NCBI GenBank assembly: GCA_964394085.1
Contig: CAYMWF010000041.1
Span: 1-45,301, forward strand
Length of the DNA: 45,301 bases
Source: CAYMWF01 sp964394085 [NCBI: uncultured Gemmatimonadota bacterium]
Lineage (GTDB): Bacteria; GCA-2686955; CAYMWF01
Reading direction: 5' to 3'
A program made the position numbers and the translations under genes. This document shows positions 15,450 through 27,950 of the stretch, in pieces. The notes under the pieces are model-generated. The model was not told the origin of the DNA. It worked only from the letters and a program-made list of their open reading frames with translations, and ran no database searches. How positions within the stretch are numbered: position 1 is the stretch's first letter; each line of letters opens with the position of its first letter.

Positions 15450-17504
15450 ATGAAACCTCGTGACGTTGTTTGGGTGATTTTTCTTCCTGCGGCTTTCGTT
15501 CTGCTGGCCGGGTGTATCCCGGATTCCCCCGAAGCTCCCGAGTGGGAGGTGGACATCACAGTGCCGTTGATGAACGACAGGCTCGTACTGTTCGAAGAAC
15601 TGGAAGGTGAGGAAGGCTTCTATGTCGACACTCTCGATATAGGCGGGATACCCACGGAGGTGCTCGGATTCTCCTTCGACGCCGAGCTGGATCCCGTGGA
15701 ACTCATCGATTACGTGGAAATCGAAGACCAGGAATCCACGCCTACCATATATCAACCATCCGATTTCGAGATTCACATCGCTCCCGGCACCCTCCAGGTG
15801 GATATCCCCTTCGTATCTCTGTGGCCCGAAGCCGCATCCCACCATGGTGAGTTGTTTCCGGTGCCGCCGATTCCCCTGGTGGAGCTCAACGACATGCCGG
15901 CGGGCAGGTTCGCCGATTACAACTGGGCGGATATCAGGGAAGGCGGTTTCACCGTCCGTGTTGAAAACGGTCTTCCCTTCGATCTCGACACCTGCGACAT
16001 GACCGTCAAGGATGACGAGGGCAACGCCTTCGACGATTATCTGCTCGGCCCCGTCACGGAAAACGGGAGCGCCGAAGAATCGAAGCCGATCGAGGAACAA
16101 TACATTACCAACGTCCTGCTCCTCGACTTCGCCGCGGCGAGCACCGAAGGCAGCGGAGGCGTGCATGTGCAGATAGACACGAGCGCGAGTGTTTCGCTTC
16201 GATTCCATTACGATGAAATCATGATCCTGAACGGAGCGGAGATCCGCGCCTACCGTTTCGAAAACTCCCTCGAAACCGTCCACAGGATCGCAACCGATTC
16301 GGTGATGATCGACGAGCTCGTTTTCGCCGCCGGATCGATGGATGTAACAGTCCGGAACGACCTCACTTTCGATGTAGGCGCCGACATCACCCTCGCCGAA
16401 TTCACGAAAAACGGGGTGCCTCTTGAACAGGAGGGCGTTTTTCCGGCGGGCGGGGAGGAAATCCTCGTCTTTGACCTGGCCGGGGTCACCTTCGCCCCGG
16501 CGGCGCCCCCTCCCCGGCCTGATTCGATGGACATCACGGCCGATGTCGACTTTACGGCCCTGATCGATGACACTCTTTTCATCGCAATAAACACGGGTGA
16601 TCGGGTCTCGGTTTCGTACAGCCTTTCCGGAGCCGAATTCTCATCTTTCGACGGTGAAGTTCTCAGTCCTCAGGAGATGGCCGACGAAAGGATGGAGACC
16701 GGTATCGACGAAGACATCCCTGTTTTCATTGCCGAATATCTGGGTATTTCTCTTTCAGCCGATAATGAAACGGGATTCTCGCCCGACGTGCACCTGTCTC
16801 TCACCGGACTCGACGAAAACGGCCTCGTCCTCGCCGAAGCGGATATACCTTCCTTCACGATACCCGCCGGCGCCGAAGACGAGACCGTTCTGGACCTCCA
16901 GAACGATGTTTCCATACTGGATGTTTTCAACAGCAGGCCCGATACGGTGGTATTCACGGGCTTGATAAACGCGGGTGACGGCGATGTCTCCGCCGGAGAA
17001 GAGCTGCGGGCGACGGTGACTCTCGGCGTTCCATTGATTCTGGCTTTCGAAACCGACACCCTCGAAAGCGAAGAAGCGGACGACATCACCCTGGATGAAG
17101 AAACCCGGGATCTCATAGAAGAAAACGCTCTTTATCTCGGTGCTTTCGTCACCGTCGAATCATATCTGCCTGTCGGCGTAATGGCCGCCTGCTTTTTCGG
17201 AACCGACTCTGCCTCGATCCTGGATAATCCCGACCTGAGACTGCCGGGCGCCGCGGACGACTATTACGCTGTTGAAGCCGGGGAACTCAGCCAGGACGGC
17301 CTTGTGATTGCTCCTTCGACTTCCACCTGGGAGATCGAGCTGAACCATGACCAGATTCTTACTTTCACCCGTGATCCTCTTTTTTTCATAAACAGGATCA
17401 TCATACCGGGAACCGGGGGTGAAACCGTAGCTGTTCAACCGGACGATTATATAGAAGTGTCGGCATATATCGCCGCCAGGGCCCGCACGCCTTTCGGCGA
17501 TTGA
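15450..17504 (+). CDS. Large lipoprotein, unknown function
   Basis: A 684-residue lipoprotein: signal peptide ending in the lipobox LLAGC (Cys near 22), then an acidic, beta-rich exported chain (EVDITVPLMNDRLVLFEEL, then several repeats of the form VDITVRNDLTFDVGADI and LDLQNDVSILDV). The repeats read like stacked beta-sandwich modules. No enzyme motif is visible. GAAAGGA precedes ATG 15450, and the gap to the outer-membrane barrel gene is only 27 bp, so the two are almost certainly co-transcribed. A surface or periplasmic lipoprotein working with that barrel is the simplest idea. Confidence 0.83.
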   Translation: MKPRDVVWVIFLPAAFVLLAGCIPDSPEAPEWEVDITVPLMNDRLVLFEELEGEEGFYVDTLDIGGIPTEVLGFSFDAELDPVELIDYVEIEDQESTPTIYQPSDFEIHIAPGTLQVDIPFVSLWPEAASHHGELFPVPPIPLVELNDMPAGRFADYNWADIREGGFTVRVENGLPFDLDTCDMTVKDDEGNAFDDYLLGPVTENGSAEESKPIEEQYITNVLLLDFAAASTEGSGGVHVQIDTSASVSLRFHYDEIMILNGAEIRAYRFENSLETVHRIATDSVMIDELVFAAGSMDVTVRNDLTFDVGADITLAEFTKNGVPLEQEGVFPAGGEEILVFDLAGVTFAPAAPPPRPDSMDITADVDFTALIDDTLFIAINTGDRVSVSYSLSGAEFSSFDGEVLSPQEMADERMETGIDEDIPVFIAEYLGISLSADNETGFSPDVHLSLTGLDENGLVLAEADIPSFTIPAGAEDETVLDLQNDVSILDVFNSRPDTVVFTGLINAGDGDVSAGEELRATVTLGVPLILAFETDTLESEEADDITLDEETRDLIEENALYLGAFVTVESYLPVGVMAACFFGTDSASILDNPDLRLPGAADDYYAVEAGELSQDGLVIAPSTSTWEIELNHDQILTFTRDPLFFINRIIIPGTGGETVAVQPDDYIEVSAYIAARARTPFGD

Positions 17505-17531
17505 CATGGTTAAAAGGAAAGGTTTACCGAC

Positions 17532-18800
17532 ATGATCTCAAAAATATCCCGCGTAAGATCGAAATCCTTTTCCCCGATAATCTTCTGCGCCGCGTTATGC
17601 ATATCCGCTTTCACGGCTCCGGCGGCGGGCGGCGCACTGGGCCGTTCGGCCGGGATGGCGGATGCATATTCTGCCATCGGCAACGGCTGCGAGGCATCCC
17701 TCCTGAACCCGTCCCTGACGGGGGCGGACGAGGGTGCGGCCTTCATCTTCCCGTCGCTGTGCGCGAACCTGGCCAACTCCAGCCTTTCGATCGGCTTCTA
17801 TAACGAATTGAACGGGGAGTTCTGGGACGACAGCGACAAGGAAACGATTCTCGACAGGATCCCGGACGACGGTCTCAGAATCGATGCCGCCACCGAAGTA
17901 ATCCCGTTCGCCTTCCGCTTCGCGGGCCGGTACGCGGGTTACCTGCGCGCCGTCGGCGACGGAACTCTCCGGATCTCGAAAGATCTCGCCGACCTGGCTC
18001 TCCACGGGAATGAACCTGGACGCAACTATCTCATCACGGAAGAAAACACCGGCGGGGAAAACATCGTGTACATGGAGGTCGGAGCCGCCGCGTCCTTCGG
18101 AACGGGCTGGTCGCCGCCGGACTGCAGCGAGCTCATGTGGGGTCTGGCGGTGGGATACGTGCACGGTTTCGGTTACGGCGACGTGCCTGTCGCGGACGGA
18201 CGCATCTTCACGGACAGCGGCACGGGTGAAATCGTCGGCGACGGCGAGTTCGAAGCCCGCTACAGCCTGGGAGGCGATGGATTCACCACCCGGCTGGGCG
18301 TTTCGACGATTTATTACGATGAATGGCTGCTCGGATTCTCGATCGAGAACCTTCCGAGCTTCATACACTGGACCGGCGGCAACGAATTCGCCTCTATCTC
18401 GGTGCACGATACCCTGTCCGGTTTCACCGGCGACGACGAGGAAGAGTTCTTCGAAGTCACCGAAGACTCGGGCGACCTGGACGCATTTAATACGAGACTC
18501 CCGATTACCGCCCGTCTGGGCGCCGCGGCGGAAATCGGTGATTTTCTCGTCGCCTCCGACCTCAGCCTGCGCGAAGGCGACGGCGTAAGGCTTGCCGTGG
18601 GAACCGAGTATGCAGCTCCATGGGAATGGTTCCTCCTGCGGAGCGGTATCGGATTCGGCGGCGTGGAAGCCTTCACCCTGACCGGAGGATTCGGATTCCT
18701 CTTCGGCTCATTCGCAATCGATTTTTCAGTGGCGAATCACCATGGCCTCTTCAACGGCAGCCGCGGGCTCGCTCTCGGCCTCGGTTTCGGATTAAGATGA
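17532..18800 (+). CDS. Outer-membrane beta-barrel, PorV/TraF-like
   Basis: A 422-residue exported protein with a signal peptide (to about residue 35) and the hallmark start of PorV/UPF0164/TraF-like barrels, GRSAGMADAYSAIGNGCEASLLNPS, in which MADAY and NPS match the usual MGGAY and NPA. Alternating hydrophobic strands follow, ending in an amphipathic final strand GLALGLGFGLR. Members sit in the outer membrane; some serve T9SS-type secretion. AAGGAAAGG precedes ATG 17532. It follows the large lipoprotein gene and is followed by a clear terminator at 18837. Specific substrate or role unknown. Confidence 0.82.
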   Translation: MISKISRVRSKSFSPIIFCAALCISAFTAPAAGGALGRSAGMADAYSAIGNGCEASLLNPSLTGADEGAAFIFPSLCANLANSSLSIGFYNELNGEFWDDSDKETILDRIPDDGLRIDAATEVIPFAFRFAGRYAGYLRAVGDGTLRISKDLADLALHGNEPGRNYLITEENTGGENIVYMEVGAAASFGTGWSPPDCSELMWGLAVGYVHGFGYGDVPVADGRIFTDSGTGEIVGDGEFEARYSLGGDGFTTRLGVSTIYYDEWLLGFSIENLPSFIHWTGGNEFASISVHDTLSGFTGDDEEEFFEVTEDSGDLDAFNTRLPITARLGAAAEIGDFLVASDLSLREGDGVRLAVGTEYAAPWEWFLLRSGIGFGGVEAFTLTGGFGFLFGSFAIDFSVANHHGLFNGSRGLALGLGFGLR

Positions 18801-18836
18801 TATCTTAATAATATCCTTCAATTTGCCAAAACCGTA

Positions 18837-18862
18837 ATTGTTCATCTTTTGAACAATTTTTT
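18837..18862 (+). terminator. Rho-independent terminator after the barrel gene
   Basis: ATTGTTCA (18837-18844) pairs perfectly with TGAACAAT (18850-18857) around TCTTT, followed directly by five T. It lies 36 bp after the barrel gene stop and closes the lipoprotein-barrel operon. Confidence 0.85.
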
Positions 18863-18931
18863 ATTCCCTGGTTTAATATTTTTTACCCGTTAAATTCGGA
18901 TATCTCCTTTAATGGGGTTATAATAGGATAA

Positions 18932-19001
18932 GATGATCAGCTTGATCATCTCTCGAGCAACTCCCTTTTGCTCAATTATTGGTCAACTTTTTTTCCAATA
19001 A
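18932..19001 (+). other. Three consecutive hairpins in an AT-rich gap
   Basis: Three separate perfect inverted repeats follow one another: GATGATCA/TGATCATC (18932-18950, 3-base loop), GAGCAA/TTGCTC (18955-18973, 7-base loop) and TTATTGG/CCAATAA (18976-19001, 12-base loop containing a T-run). They lie between the operon terminator and the beta-helix gene at 19143. A structured leader, small RNA or protein-binding site is possible; no known riboswitch is recognised. Confidence 0.6.
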
Positions 19002-19142
19002 GCCTCATTATTGTTTAAGTTATTCCGATATGTCGAACATGAAATAATTTGATGTTTCCCTCTACTAATCCAAGGTTTAGCGGGTTTCAGCACGCCCTGG
19101 AAACCTGTTTTACCGACTCGACACCCGCGAGGAGTTCAGCGA

Positions 19143-20747
19143 ATGAAAACCCGAAAAAAACCGACAACCCAAGCATTCAGGAACCGCCTGACGATTACGC
19201 TTTTCGTCCTCTGGACGGCACTTGTGTTTTTCGCGCAAACCGGAACCGCCTACGGGTTCACCTTCCATGTGGACCGCTCAAGCCCTGTCGCTTCCAACTC
19301 GGGCCCCGGCACCCTCGAAGAACCTTTCAAAAATGTTCTCGCCGCGTGCAGATATGTAACCGGCGGCGATTCGGTTCTGGTTCACGAAGGAGTCTACCAT
19401 GATTTCATCAAGGTCGACAAAGACGTTGACGACTGGGTCACCTTCCGGGCGGAGACTCCGGGCAGCGTGGTGCTCGATGGACGGATTCCCCTCGACTATC
19501 TTTTCCGGCCCGACGACATGGGCTGGGAAAAGGACCCGTCGGAATCGAATATCTGGTATCGCAAGCTTCACAGCATTATAAAATGGGCTGAAACCGCCCA
19601 TATCGAAGCCTGGCGCGACAGCCTCAGAATGCCGTGCCCCTTTGTTTATTCCTGCGGAAAAACGCAGGAATTCGAGGAAGGCTGCAGTGTCATGAGCGTC
19701 GATACCTTGTTCGTCTGGCTGCCTGAAGAAGACCACCCGGATGACCACGAATGGAGACTCGCCCTGCCGAACGGAGCCATCATGAATAAAATTATGAGGG
19801 TGGAAGACTTCATTTTCAGGAACTACAGCATCAACGGCATCTCGATAAGGGACGGCAAGGCGGAAGCGACGGGAAATATCTGCGAACACAACGGCAGGGC
19901 GGGAATCTCGGTCCTCTGGTGCGGTGAGGATACGATCAGGGTGGCTGATAATATCTCGCGGTATAATTGCGGGGGTATCGGTTATTCACAGGGGATAGGC
20001 GTTTACAGGGTGGAAGGACCGAATATCTTCATCGAGAGGAACATCTCCCATGACAATTATGACGGAGGTCCCTGCCGGACCGACGGAAACGGCTTTTCGT
20101 ATGATACGGCCGAGGAAGACGGCGGGGCCGTTTTCGCGAACAATGTTGCATACAGGAACGCCGGCGGAGGTTTCTCCATCAACCTGTCGGACAATTGCGT
20201 GTTTGTAAACAACACCTCCTTCAATAACCTCCAGAAAGAAAACACCTGGTTCGGATGCGAGATGATTATCCGAGCCACGGATGAACCGGGGGGAACCGCG
20301 GACAACATCATCGTGTCGAACAATCTTTTCGCGGTTCAGGGGGGGGCGAACAGACGCACTGTCGGATTCTCTTACCCGGACAGCCTGCTGCCCCAGAATG
20401 TAACCATGGATCACAACCTGCACTTCCGGTGGAGAGAGACCGACGATACGACCGAGCTGGTGCGTTTTTCAGTGAAATCAGGCGACACTTCAACCGAGTA
20501 TCACCTGAACCTGGAGGAGCTCCAGAATTTCTCGATCGGAGACTGGTCTGTATTCTGGGGCGATGGAAGCCTGTTCACGAATCCTCTCTCGGAGGAATGG
20601 GCTGACGGGGACTTCACCTTCAGCTTCGACAGCCCGGCCATAGATGCCGGCGCCATCGAGGGAGCCCCGTTATATGATTATTACGGAACGGAGCGACCTT
20701 CGGGAGGGGGAGTGGATATAGGCGCGTTTGAATATTCCGACGATTGA
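19143..20747 (+). CDS. Exported right-handed beta-helix protein
   Basis: A 534-residue exported protein with a signal peptide (about 15-38), a DUF1565-like start (NSGPGTLEEPFKNVLAACRYV, VLVHEGVYHDF) and a series of short beta-helix turns rich in N and G (NICEHNGRAGISV, NISRYNCGGIGYSQG, NNVAYRNAGGGFSINL, NNTSFNN). The close DSPAIDAGAIEGAP then GGVDIGAFEY is typical of this class. Related proteins bind or cleave polysaccharides (pectate-lyase-like, PL9-like), but no catalytic set is certain here. GAGGAG precedes ATG 19143. Unlike the other beta-helix genes in the window it lacks the EGNRDLDF N-terminal motif. Confidence 0.85.
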   Translation: MKTRKKPTTQAFRNRLTITLFVLWTALVFFAQTGTAYGFTFHVDRSSPVASNSGPGTLEEPFKNVLAACRYVTGGDSVLVHEGVYHDFIKVDKDVDDWVTFRAETPGSVVLDGRIPLDYLFRPDDMGWEKDPSESNIWYRKLHSIIKWAETAHIEAWRDSLRMPCPFVYSCGKTQEFEEGCSVMSVDTLFVWLPEEDHPDDHEWRLALPNGAIMNKIMRVEDFIFRNYSINGISIRDGKAEATGNICEHNGRAGISVLWCGEDTIRVADNISRYNCGGIGYSQGIGVYRVEGPNIFIERNISHDNYDGGPCRTDGNGFSYDTAEEDGGAVFANNVAYRNAGGGFSINLSDNCVFVNNTSFNNLQKENTWFGCEMIIRATDEPGGTADNIIVSNNLFAVQGGANRRTVGFSYPDSLLPQNVTMDHNLHFRWRETDDTTELVRFSVKSGDTSTEYHLNLEELQNFSIGDWSVFWGDGSLFTNPLSEEWADGDFTFSFDSPAIDAGAIEGAPLYDYYGTERPSGGGVDIGAFEYSDD

Positions 20748-20765
20748 TCCGGACGATAAAATTTC

Positions 20766-20813
20766 GAGCGGGTCGAGTGCATTATTCCAAAGTGACACCC
20801 GGCCCGCTCTTTT
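20766..20813 (+). terminator. Terminator between convergent genes
   Basis: GAGCGGGTCGAGTG (20766-20779) pairs with CACCCGGCCCGCTC (20796-20809) with one wobble and one mismatch, then TTTT follows. It ends the plus-strand beta-helix gene; the complement lacks a clean T-run but may still slow the convergent peptidase transcript. Confidence 0.75.
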
Positions 20814-20834
20814 ATTTGACTGCGGTTGAACCGC

Positions 20835-23060
20835 TTACTTCAGCAGGACCAGTTTCCTGGTGGCCGCCTTGCCGTCTACAGACAGGCGGGCGAAGTAAAG
20901 ACCGCTGGATACCGAACGGCCCGTCTCGTCGGCGCCGCCCCAGATCACGCTGTAATCGCCGGGAACTTTACGCTCCTTCAACAGGACCCGGACCCGCCTC
21001 CCCAGAACATCGTACAGGGAGAGCTCGACCATGGCGCCCTGCGGATTGGCGTCGGACACGGAAAACCCGAGAGTCGTAACCGGGTTGAACGGATTGGGAG
21101 AGACGGTCAGTTTCAGGGTTGAAAGAACCGGTGCGGAACCATCCCCGGCTTCTCCGCCCCCGCCCGGCTCGTCCACACCCGTCGGGATTCCGAGTAAATC
21201 CAGTATCCGGCGTAAAATCAACCGTCGGTCCGCAGGCATCGAAACAGCCTCAAAGCTCGAACAGAAATAGACCAGGGAATAGTCGCCCGAGTAACGGACG
21301 GCCGCGCTCTTTTCGGTCTCGTAATAGATTATCGACGAGATTGAGCCGTTCACCGGATTCACGGACGACGGCGAGGAGCAGTTGTTAGCGCCGCCCGCTC
21401 CGGTGGTGATAAGGAATACGCCGTCCCCGATCGGATCTCCCTGCACGCCTTCAAGCACGTACGCGCCGCACGAGTTCTCCAGGTGCTCCGCCCGGATATA
21501 ATCGGTAAAGAAGGCGGTGCCGCCGAAATGGTCACCGACGTTCTGCCCGCTGAGGAAGAGCTTCCCACCGTTGTCGAGGTATTCTTTCACCGCGGCGGTG
21601 TCCCCTTCCATGGGCGTCGTATTTTCACCCGTTATCCAGATGATGTTTTCGTATAGCGACAGTTCGGCGCCGGTGATCTCGTCCTCGAGCTCGTTCCGGT
21701 GCCATACTTCGTACGGTTCCACCGTCACCTCCGCCATGTCGCCGGTATACCACTCCTCGACCAGCTTGCCGCCGTCGTCATCCACGAGGAGCAGGTCGGG
21801 TCTGCCGACCAGGAGCTTGATCTCCTTCTTGCCCACGTAACCCTCGTTCGCCGTGATGTCTATCGTGAACCGGACGTGGCGTCCCGAGAACGTGTCGGCC
21901 ACCGCGAAACTGAAAGGTTCGCCTTCATTGTTCCGCTGCTGGAGGTGCTCCATGTCGCCGAGGGCGGCCTGGGCGTTGATAATGTCGATTCCCGCCGTTT
22001 CCGTGTCGAAATGGAGCATGATCCCGGTGGCGTCATCCCCGATGTTCAGGTACTTGCCCCAGTATTCCACGGTCTCCCCCTCGTCGATCCTCCCGTTCCC
22101 GTTTCCGGTGGAGGCATCGTCCATGGTCTCTTCCCTGGTGAAGAGATTCGCCGGGGTGTCGGGGTAATATATCGGCCTGGAGGAGCCCAGGCCGAGCCCC
22201 GTGGAGCCGTACTTGGCATAGAAGAAACCGTCGATTCCCCAGCTCCTGCCCCACGAGTTCTTGCAGATCCAGGCGCCCTCGCCCTCGCACATGGTATCGT
22301 CCCAGCCGACGATGAGGACCGCATGGTCGGTCCAGATGCTCCACGCGCCTTCGTAGCATCCCCCGGTATAATAGAAGAAGTCGTCCCATACCTTCATTCC
22401 CGCGGCCACCGGACCGTTGACGAGAACGGTCTTGATCTGGTCGACGCTGTGGCCCACCGAGGTGTAGGCGTCGAGCACGGCTACTTTTTCGAACTCGTCC
22501 TGGGTGCAGGGAATGGCGTCGTTCGCCATGTAGGGCATGTCCTCTTCGAGAACGGAGCCCGGATTCTTGAAGACCTTGTAGGCGGTGGAGCAGCGGCCGC
22601 CGTTGCAGCCGTCCCCCTGGTTGTTGCACGACAGGACCTGCTGCTCGGACAGGTCGTATTCGACGTTGTCGTAGATGGCGAGCATCGCTTCCCAGGCGCC
22701 CATGGCGGCGAAAGCCCAGCAGGAGCCGCATGCAGCCTGGTCTTTGGCCGGCGTCACGCCGCCGTATTCACGCCAGTCGAATTTTTCCGGGAATTCATCG
22801 GCCTTAAACGTCGGATCGGGAGCCGGGGCTTCGGGCATAGAGCCGGGAACTTCCGGAATGAGTCCGAGCAGGTGCTGTTTCTCAGCCGGGGAGAGACCGG
22901 AGACGGAAGTCTCGCCGGCGGTCCAGGAGAGCCCCTTCTCCTTGATCATCCGCTGTACTTCTTCGAGGGTCTGAGTGCAGGGGGCTTTTTCGCCGTTTCC
23001 GGCGGCGACCGGAGCGGCAAGGAGGGACAGCGCGATAGAAGCCGCGATAAAAAACTTCAT
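20835..23060 (-). CDS. Secreted papain-family (C1) peptidase with FlgD/T9SS-type C-terminus
   Basis: A 741-residue exported cysteine peptidase. Signal peptide (about 1-20), propeptide-like region, then a C1A domain: Q108 and nucleophile C114 (KDQAACGSCWAF), H246 (TDHAVLIVGWD) and N268 (CKNSWGRSWG), all intact. A beta-sandwich follows, then a ThuA/GATase-like segment (LLLVDDDGG, YENIIWITGENTTP, YLDNGGKLFLSGQNVGD), and last a FlgD-Ig/T9SS type A domain (SPNPFNPVTTLGFS to ATRKLVLLK) for outer-membrane export or anchoring. ATG 23060 is chosen because AAAGG lies eight bases upstream; the GTG at 23075 overlaps that site. It lies downstream of secA after a 144-bp gap. Confidence 0.92.
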   Translation of the reverse strand: MKFFIAASIALSLLAAPVAAGNGEKAPCTQTLEEVQRMIKEKGLSWTAGETSVSGLSPAEKQHLLGLIPEVPGSMPEAPAPDPTFKADEFPEKFDWREYGGVTPAKDQAACGSCWAFAAMGAWEAMLAIYDNVEYDLSEQQVLSCNNQGDGCNGGRCSTAYKVFKNPGSVLEEDMPYMANDAIPCTQDEFEKVAVLDAYTSVGHSVDQIKTVLVNGPVAAGMKVWDDFFYYTGGCYEGAWSIWTDHAVLIVGWDDTMCEGEGAWICKNSWGRSWGIDGFFYAKYGSTGLGLGSSRPIYYPDTPANLFTREETMDDASTGNGNGRIDEGETVEYWGKYLNIGDDATGIMLHFDTETAGIDIINAQAALGDMEHLQQRNNEGEPFSFAVADTFSGRHVRFTIDITANEGYVGKKEIKLLVGRPDLLLVDDDGGKLVEEWYTGDMAEVTVEPYEVWHRNELEDEITGAELSLYENIIWITGENTTPMEGDTAAVKEYLDNGGKLFLSGQNVGDHFGGTAFFTDYIRAEHLENSCGAYVLEGVQGDPIGDGVFLITTGAGGANNCSSPSSVNPVNGSISSIIYYETEKSAAVRYSGDYSLVYFCSSFEAVSMPADRRLILRRILDLLGIPTGVDEPGGGGEAGDGSAPVLSTLKLTVSPNPFNPVTTLGFSVSDANPQGAMVELSLYDVLGRRVRVLLKERKVPGDYSVIWGGADETGRSVSSGLYFARLSVDGKAATRKLVLLK

Positions 23061-23204
23061 TTGGATACCTTTCACGTTCGGAGAGACTGCTGAGCCGCAG
23101 AGTTATATGGAGCTAAATTCCCGTCCGGCGTGCGGGATGGTGAATCCGGCTCCGGGCGGGTGAAAGAAAATTCTAATATGGATCAGGGGAAAAGTAAAAT
23201 GTGA

Positions 23205-26255
<3,051 letters not shown>

Positions 26256-26257
26256 CT

Positions 26258-27445
26258 TTATCTCCGGGCATTCAAGGCCAGGCTGCGGATCGTTTTTATG
26301 ACGTAATCCCGGGCTTCATTGCCGAGCCCGGCTCCGGACGGGAGCAGCAGGAGGTCGGCGGCGATACTTTCCGCACCGGGCAGGCGGCCGTCTCCGGCCG
26401 CATTCGAAAAGCTGCAGGGCACTCCGGCGGAAGCGAAAGGCTCCGTCAGGTGGAGCGGAGGGAATGAAGGCCGGGCTTCGATTCCCTCATCGGCCAGGAC
26501 GCGGATCAGTTCGTCGCGGCTGAGCCGGGTTTTATCCCCGTGTATATGGACGGCAGCCGCCCACCCAGTGGAACCGCCATCCGGTTCGAAGCGGGGAAAA
26601 GTGAAACCGGGCAGCCCGGCCAGTTCCCGCCTGTATTCCGCGACAACGGCCCTGGTCCGCGCCACGTGGTCGTCGAGCCGGCCCAGCTGGGACATACCGA
26701 GAGCGGCAAGCATCGCCGGCATCCTGTAATTATAACCGGCGGAGCCTGCGGTGATCGAACCTGCCGGTCTGGCGAGAGCTTCGACGCGGTCCATAAGCTC
26801 CGGATCACGGGATACGAGCATACCGCCTGCGGCTGAAGTTATCATCTTGTTTCCATTGAAGCTGAAGCAGCCCGCCTCTCCCCAGGCTCCGGCAAGGCGG
26901 CCGTCGGTGCGGGCGCCGAGAGCCTGTGCGGCATCCTCGATCACTTTCAAACGGCGGGTTTCAGCGAATTTTTTTAGTTTCTTACCCGGCATCGCGTTGC
27001 CGAGAAGATGCACGGCGAGGATGAACCCTATCCTTATTCCCGTTTCGGTGTGAATCAACCCGTGTTCCGCGGGTTCCGTGCGGGAATCGATCCATTCGTC
27101 CAGAAGTGCGAGGTCCATGTTGCAGGTCGCCGGATCGGAATCGGCGAAAAAAGGGATGCCGCCGGCGTTCAGCACCGGGCTCGCGCTGGAGACATAGGTC
27201 AGGGAAGGAACCAGCACCCCCTCACCCCGTTCCAGACCCATGGCCAGCAGAGCAAGCTGAATCGCCGCCGTTCCCGAGCAGAGGGCGATCGAACGGGCGC
27301 CGCCGGCAATCGAAGAAAAGGCGTGCTCGAACTCGGCGGACACCGGCCCCGAGGTCGAAACCGCCCCGGTCTTCAAACATGAAACCACCGAGTCTATGTC
27401 TTCATCCGTTATGTTCGGATTATTGAAACGGACATAAAAATTCAT
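26258..27445 (-). CDS. DegT/DnrJ/EryC1/StrS-family aminotransferase
   Basis: PLP-dependent sugar aminotransferase, 395 residues, of the family that aminates nucleotide-linked keto-sugars for surface glycans. Family blocks: CSGTAAIQLALLAMG (cofactor phosphate site), VPSLTYVSSASPVLNAGG, VIEDAAQALGA, and the PLP lysine in CFSFNGNKMITSAAGGM. The NGNKMITSAAGG form resembles the LegC subgroup, which acts in legionaminic or other nonulosonic acid synthesis, though the substrate is uncertain. The open frame reaches 27616, but ATG 27445 (MNFYVRFNNPNITDEDI) matches the usual N-terminus; its ribosome-binding site is weak. No sugar-pathway neighbours are seen; it heads a two-gene unit with secA. Confidence 0.86.
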   Translation of the reverse strand: MNFYVRFNNPNITDEDIDSVVSCLKTGAVSTSGPVSAEFEHAFSSIAGGARSIALCSGTAAIQLALLAMGLERGEGVLVPSLTYVSSASPVLNAGGIPFFADSDPATCNMDLALLDEWIDSRTEPAEHGLIHTETGIRIGFILAVHLLGNAMPGKKLKKFAETRRLKVIEDAAQALGARTDGRLAGAWGEAGCFSFNGNKMITSAAGGMLVSRDPELMDRVEALARPAGSITAGSAGYNYRMPAMLAALGMSQLGRLDDHVARTRAVVAEYRRELAGLPGFTFPRFEPDGGSTGWAAAVHIHGDKTRLSRDELIRVLADEGIEARPSFPPLHLTEPFASAGVPCSFSNAAGDGRLPGAESIAADLLLLPSGAGLGNEARDYVIKTIRSLALNARR

Positions 27446-27914
27446 TCGGAATCCGGATAACCCGCGTCTGGACGGGCTCGGGTTTTCCTCCCTTTCCAGC
27501 TGCAGGGAATAACGCCGCCTGCTATTCACGGGCGAAAAAACCTCTATCGGCCGGACGGCATTGTAAGCGAAACCGCCTCCCCAGGCAAACTGTTCTTTCG
27601 GCGTCGAAACCGCCAAACGATCCAGATTTGCGGAAGGTGTCGTTCCGGGTTCCTGATAATTCCGGTTGAAGTTTGCCCGTGATTGTGATAATAATTAATC
27701 ATTCGAGATACATTCAGGATATTTGAACGCATATTCACACAAGCCTCGTCCCGGTAAATGAAAAAAGGATGAGGAATTCGAAGTTATACCGCACGTCATC
27801 AGGCAAAGGTATGAATCGAATCCGGGCCTGAATAGCTATTGGTTCTATCGATGGGATAAAAGAAAGGAAGGAGGGTAACGAGACGTTTTCGAATTCACGA
27901 CCAGCAGCACAATC
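27446..27914. other. Divergent intergenic region, nothing specific seen
   Basis: About 470 bp between the aminotransferase and an exported-protein gene on the other strand. The part nearest the aminotransferase is GC-rich and stays open in its frame by chance; the rest is AT-richer and should contain both promoters. No hairpin or motif stands out. Confidence 0.5.
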
Positions 27915-27950
27915 AGTACAGGAGACGAACCTAAGTACAGGAGACGAACC
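27915..27950 (+). repeat. Duplicated ribosome-binding-site unit
   Basis: AGTACAGGAGACGAACC occurs at 27915-27931 and again at 27934-27950, ending directly before ATG 27951. Each copy contains the Shine-Dalgarno-like AGGAGA, so the gene has two tandem candidate ribosome sites of which only the second has normal spacing. Confidence 0.9.

Noticed and set aside
21699-23093. 464-codon plus-strand frame opposite the papain-family gene
   Set aside because: Antisense shadow; the minus-strand frame has all catalytic residues.
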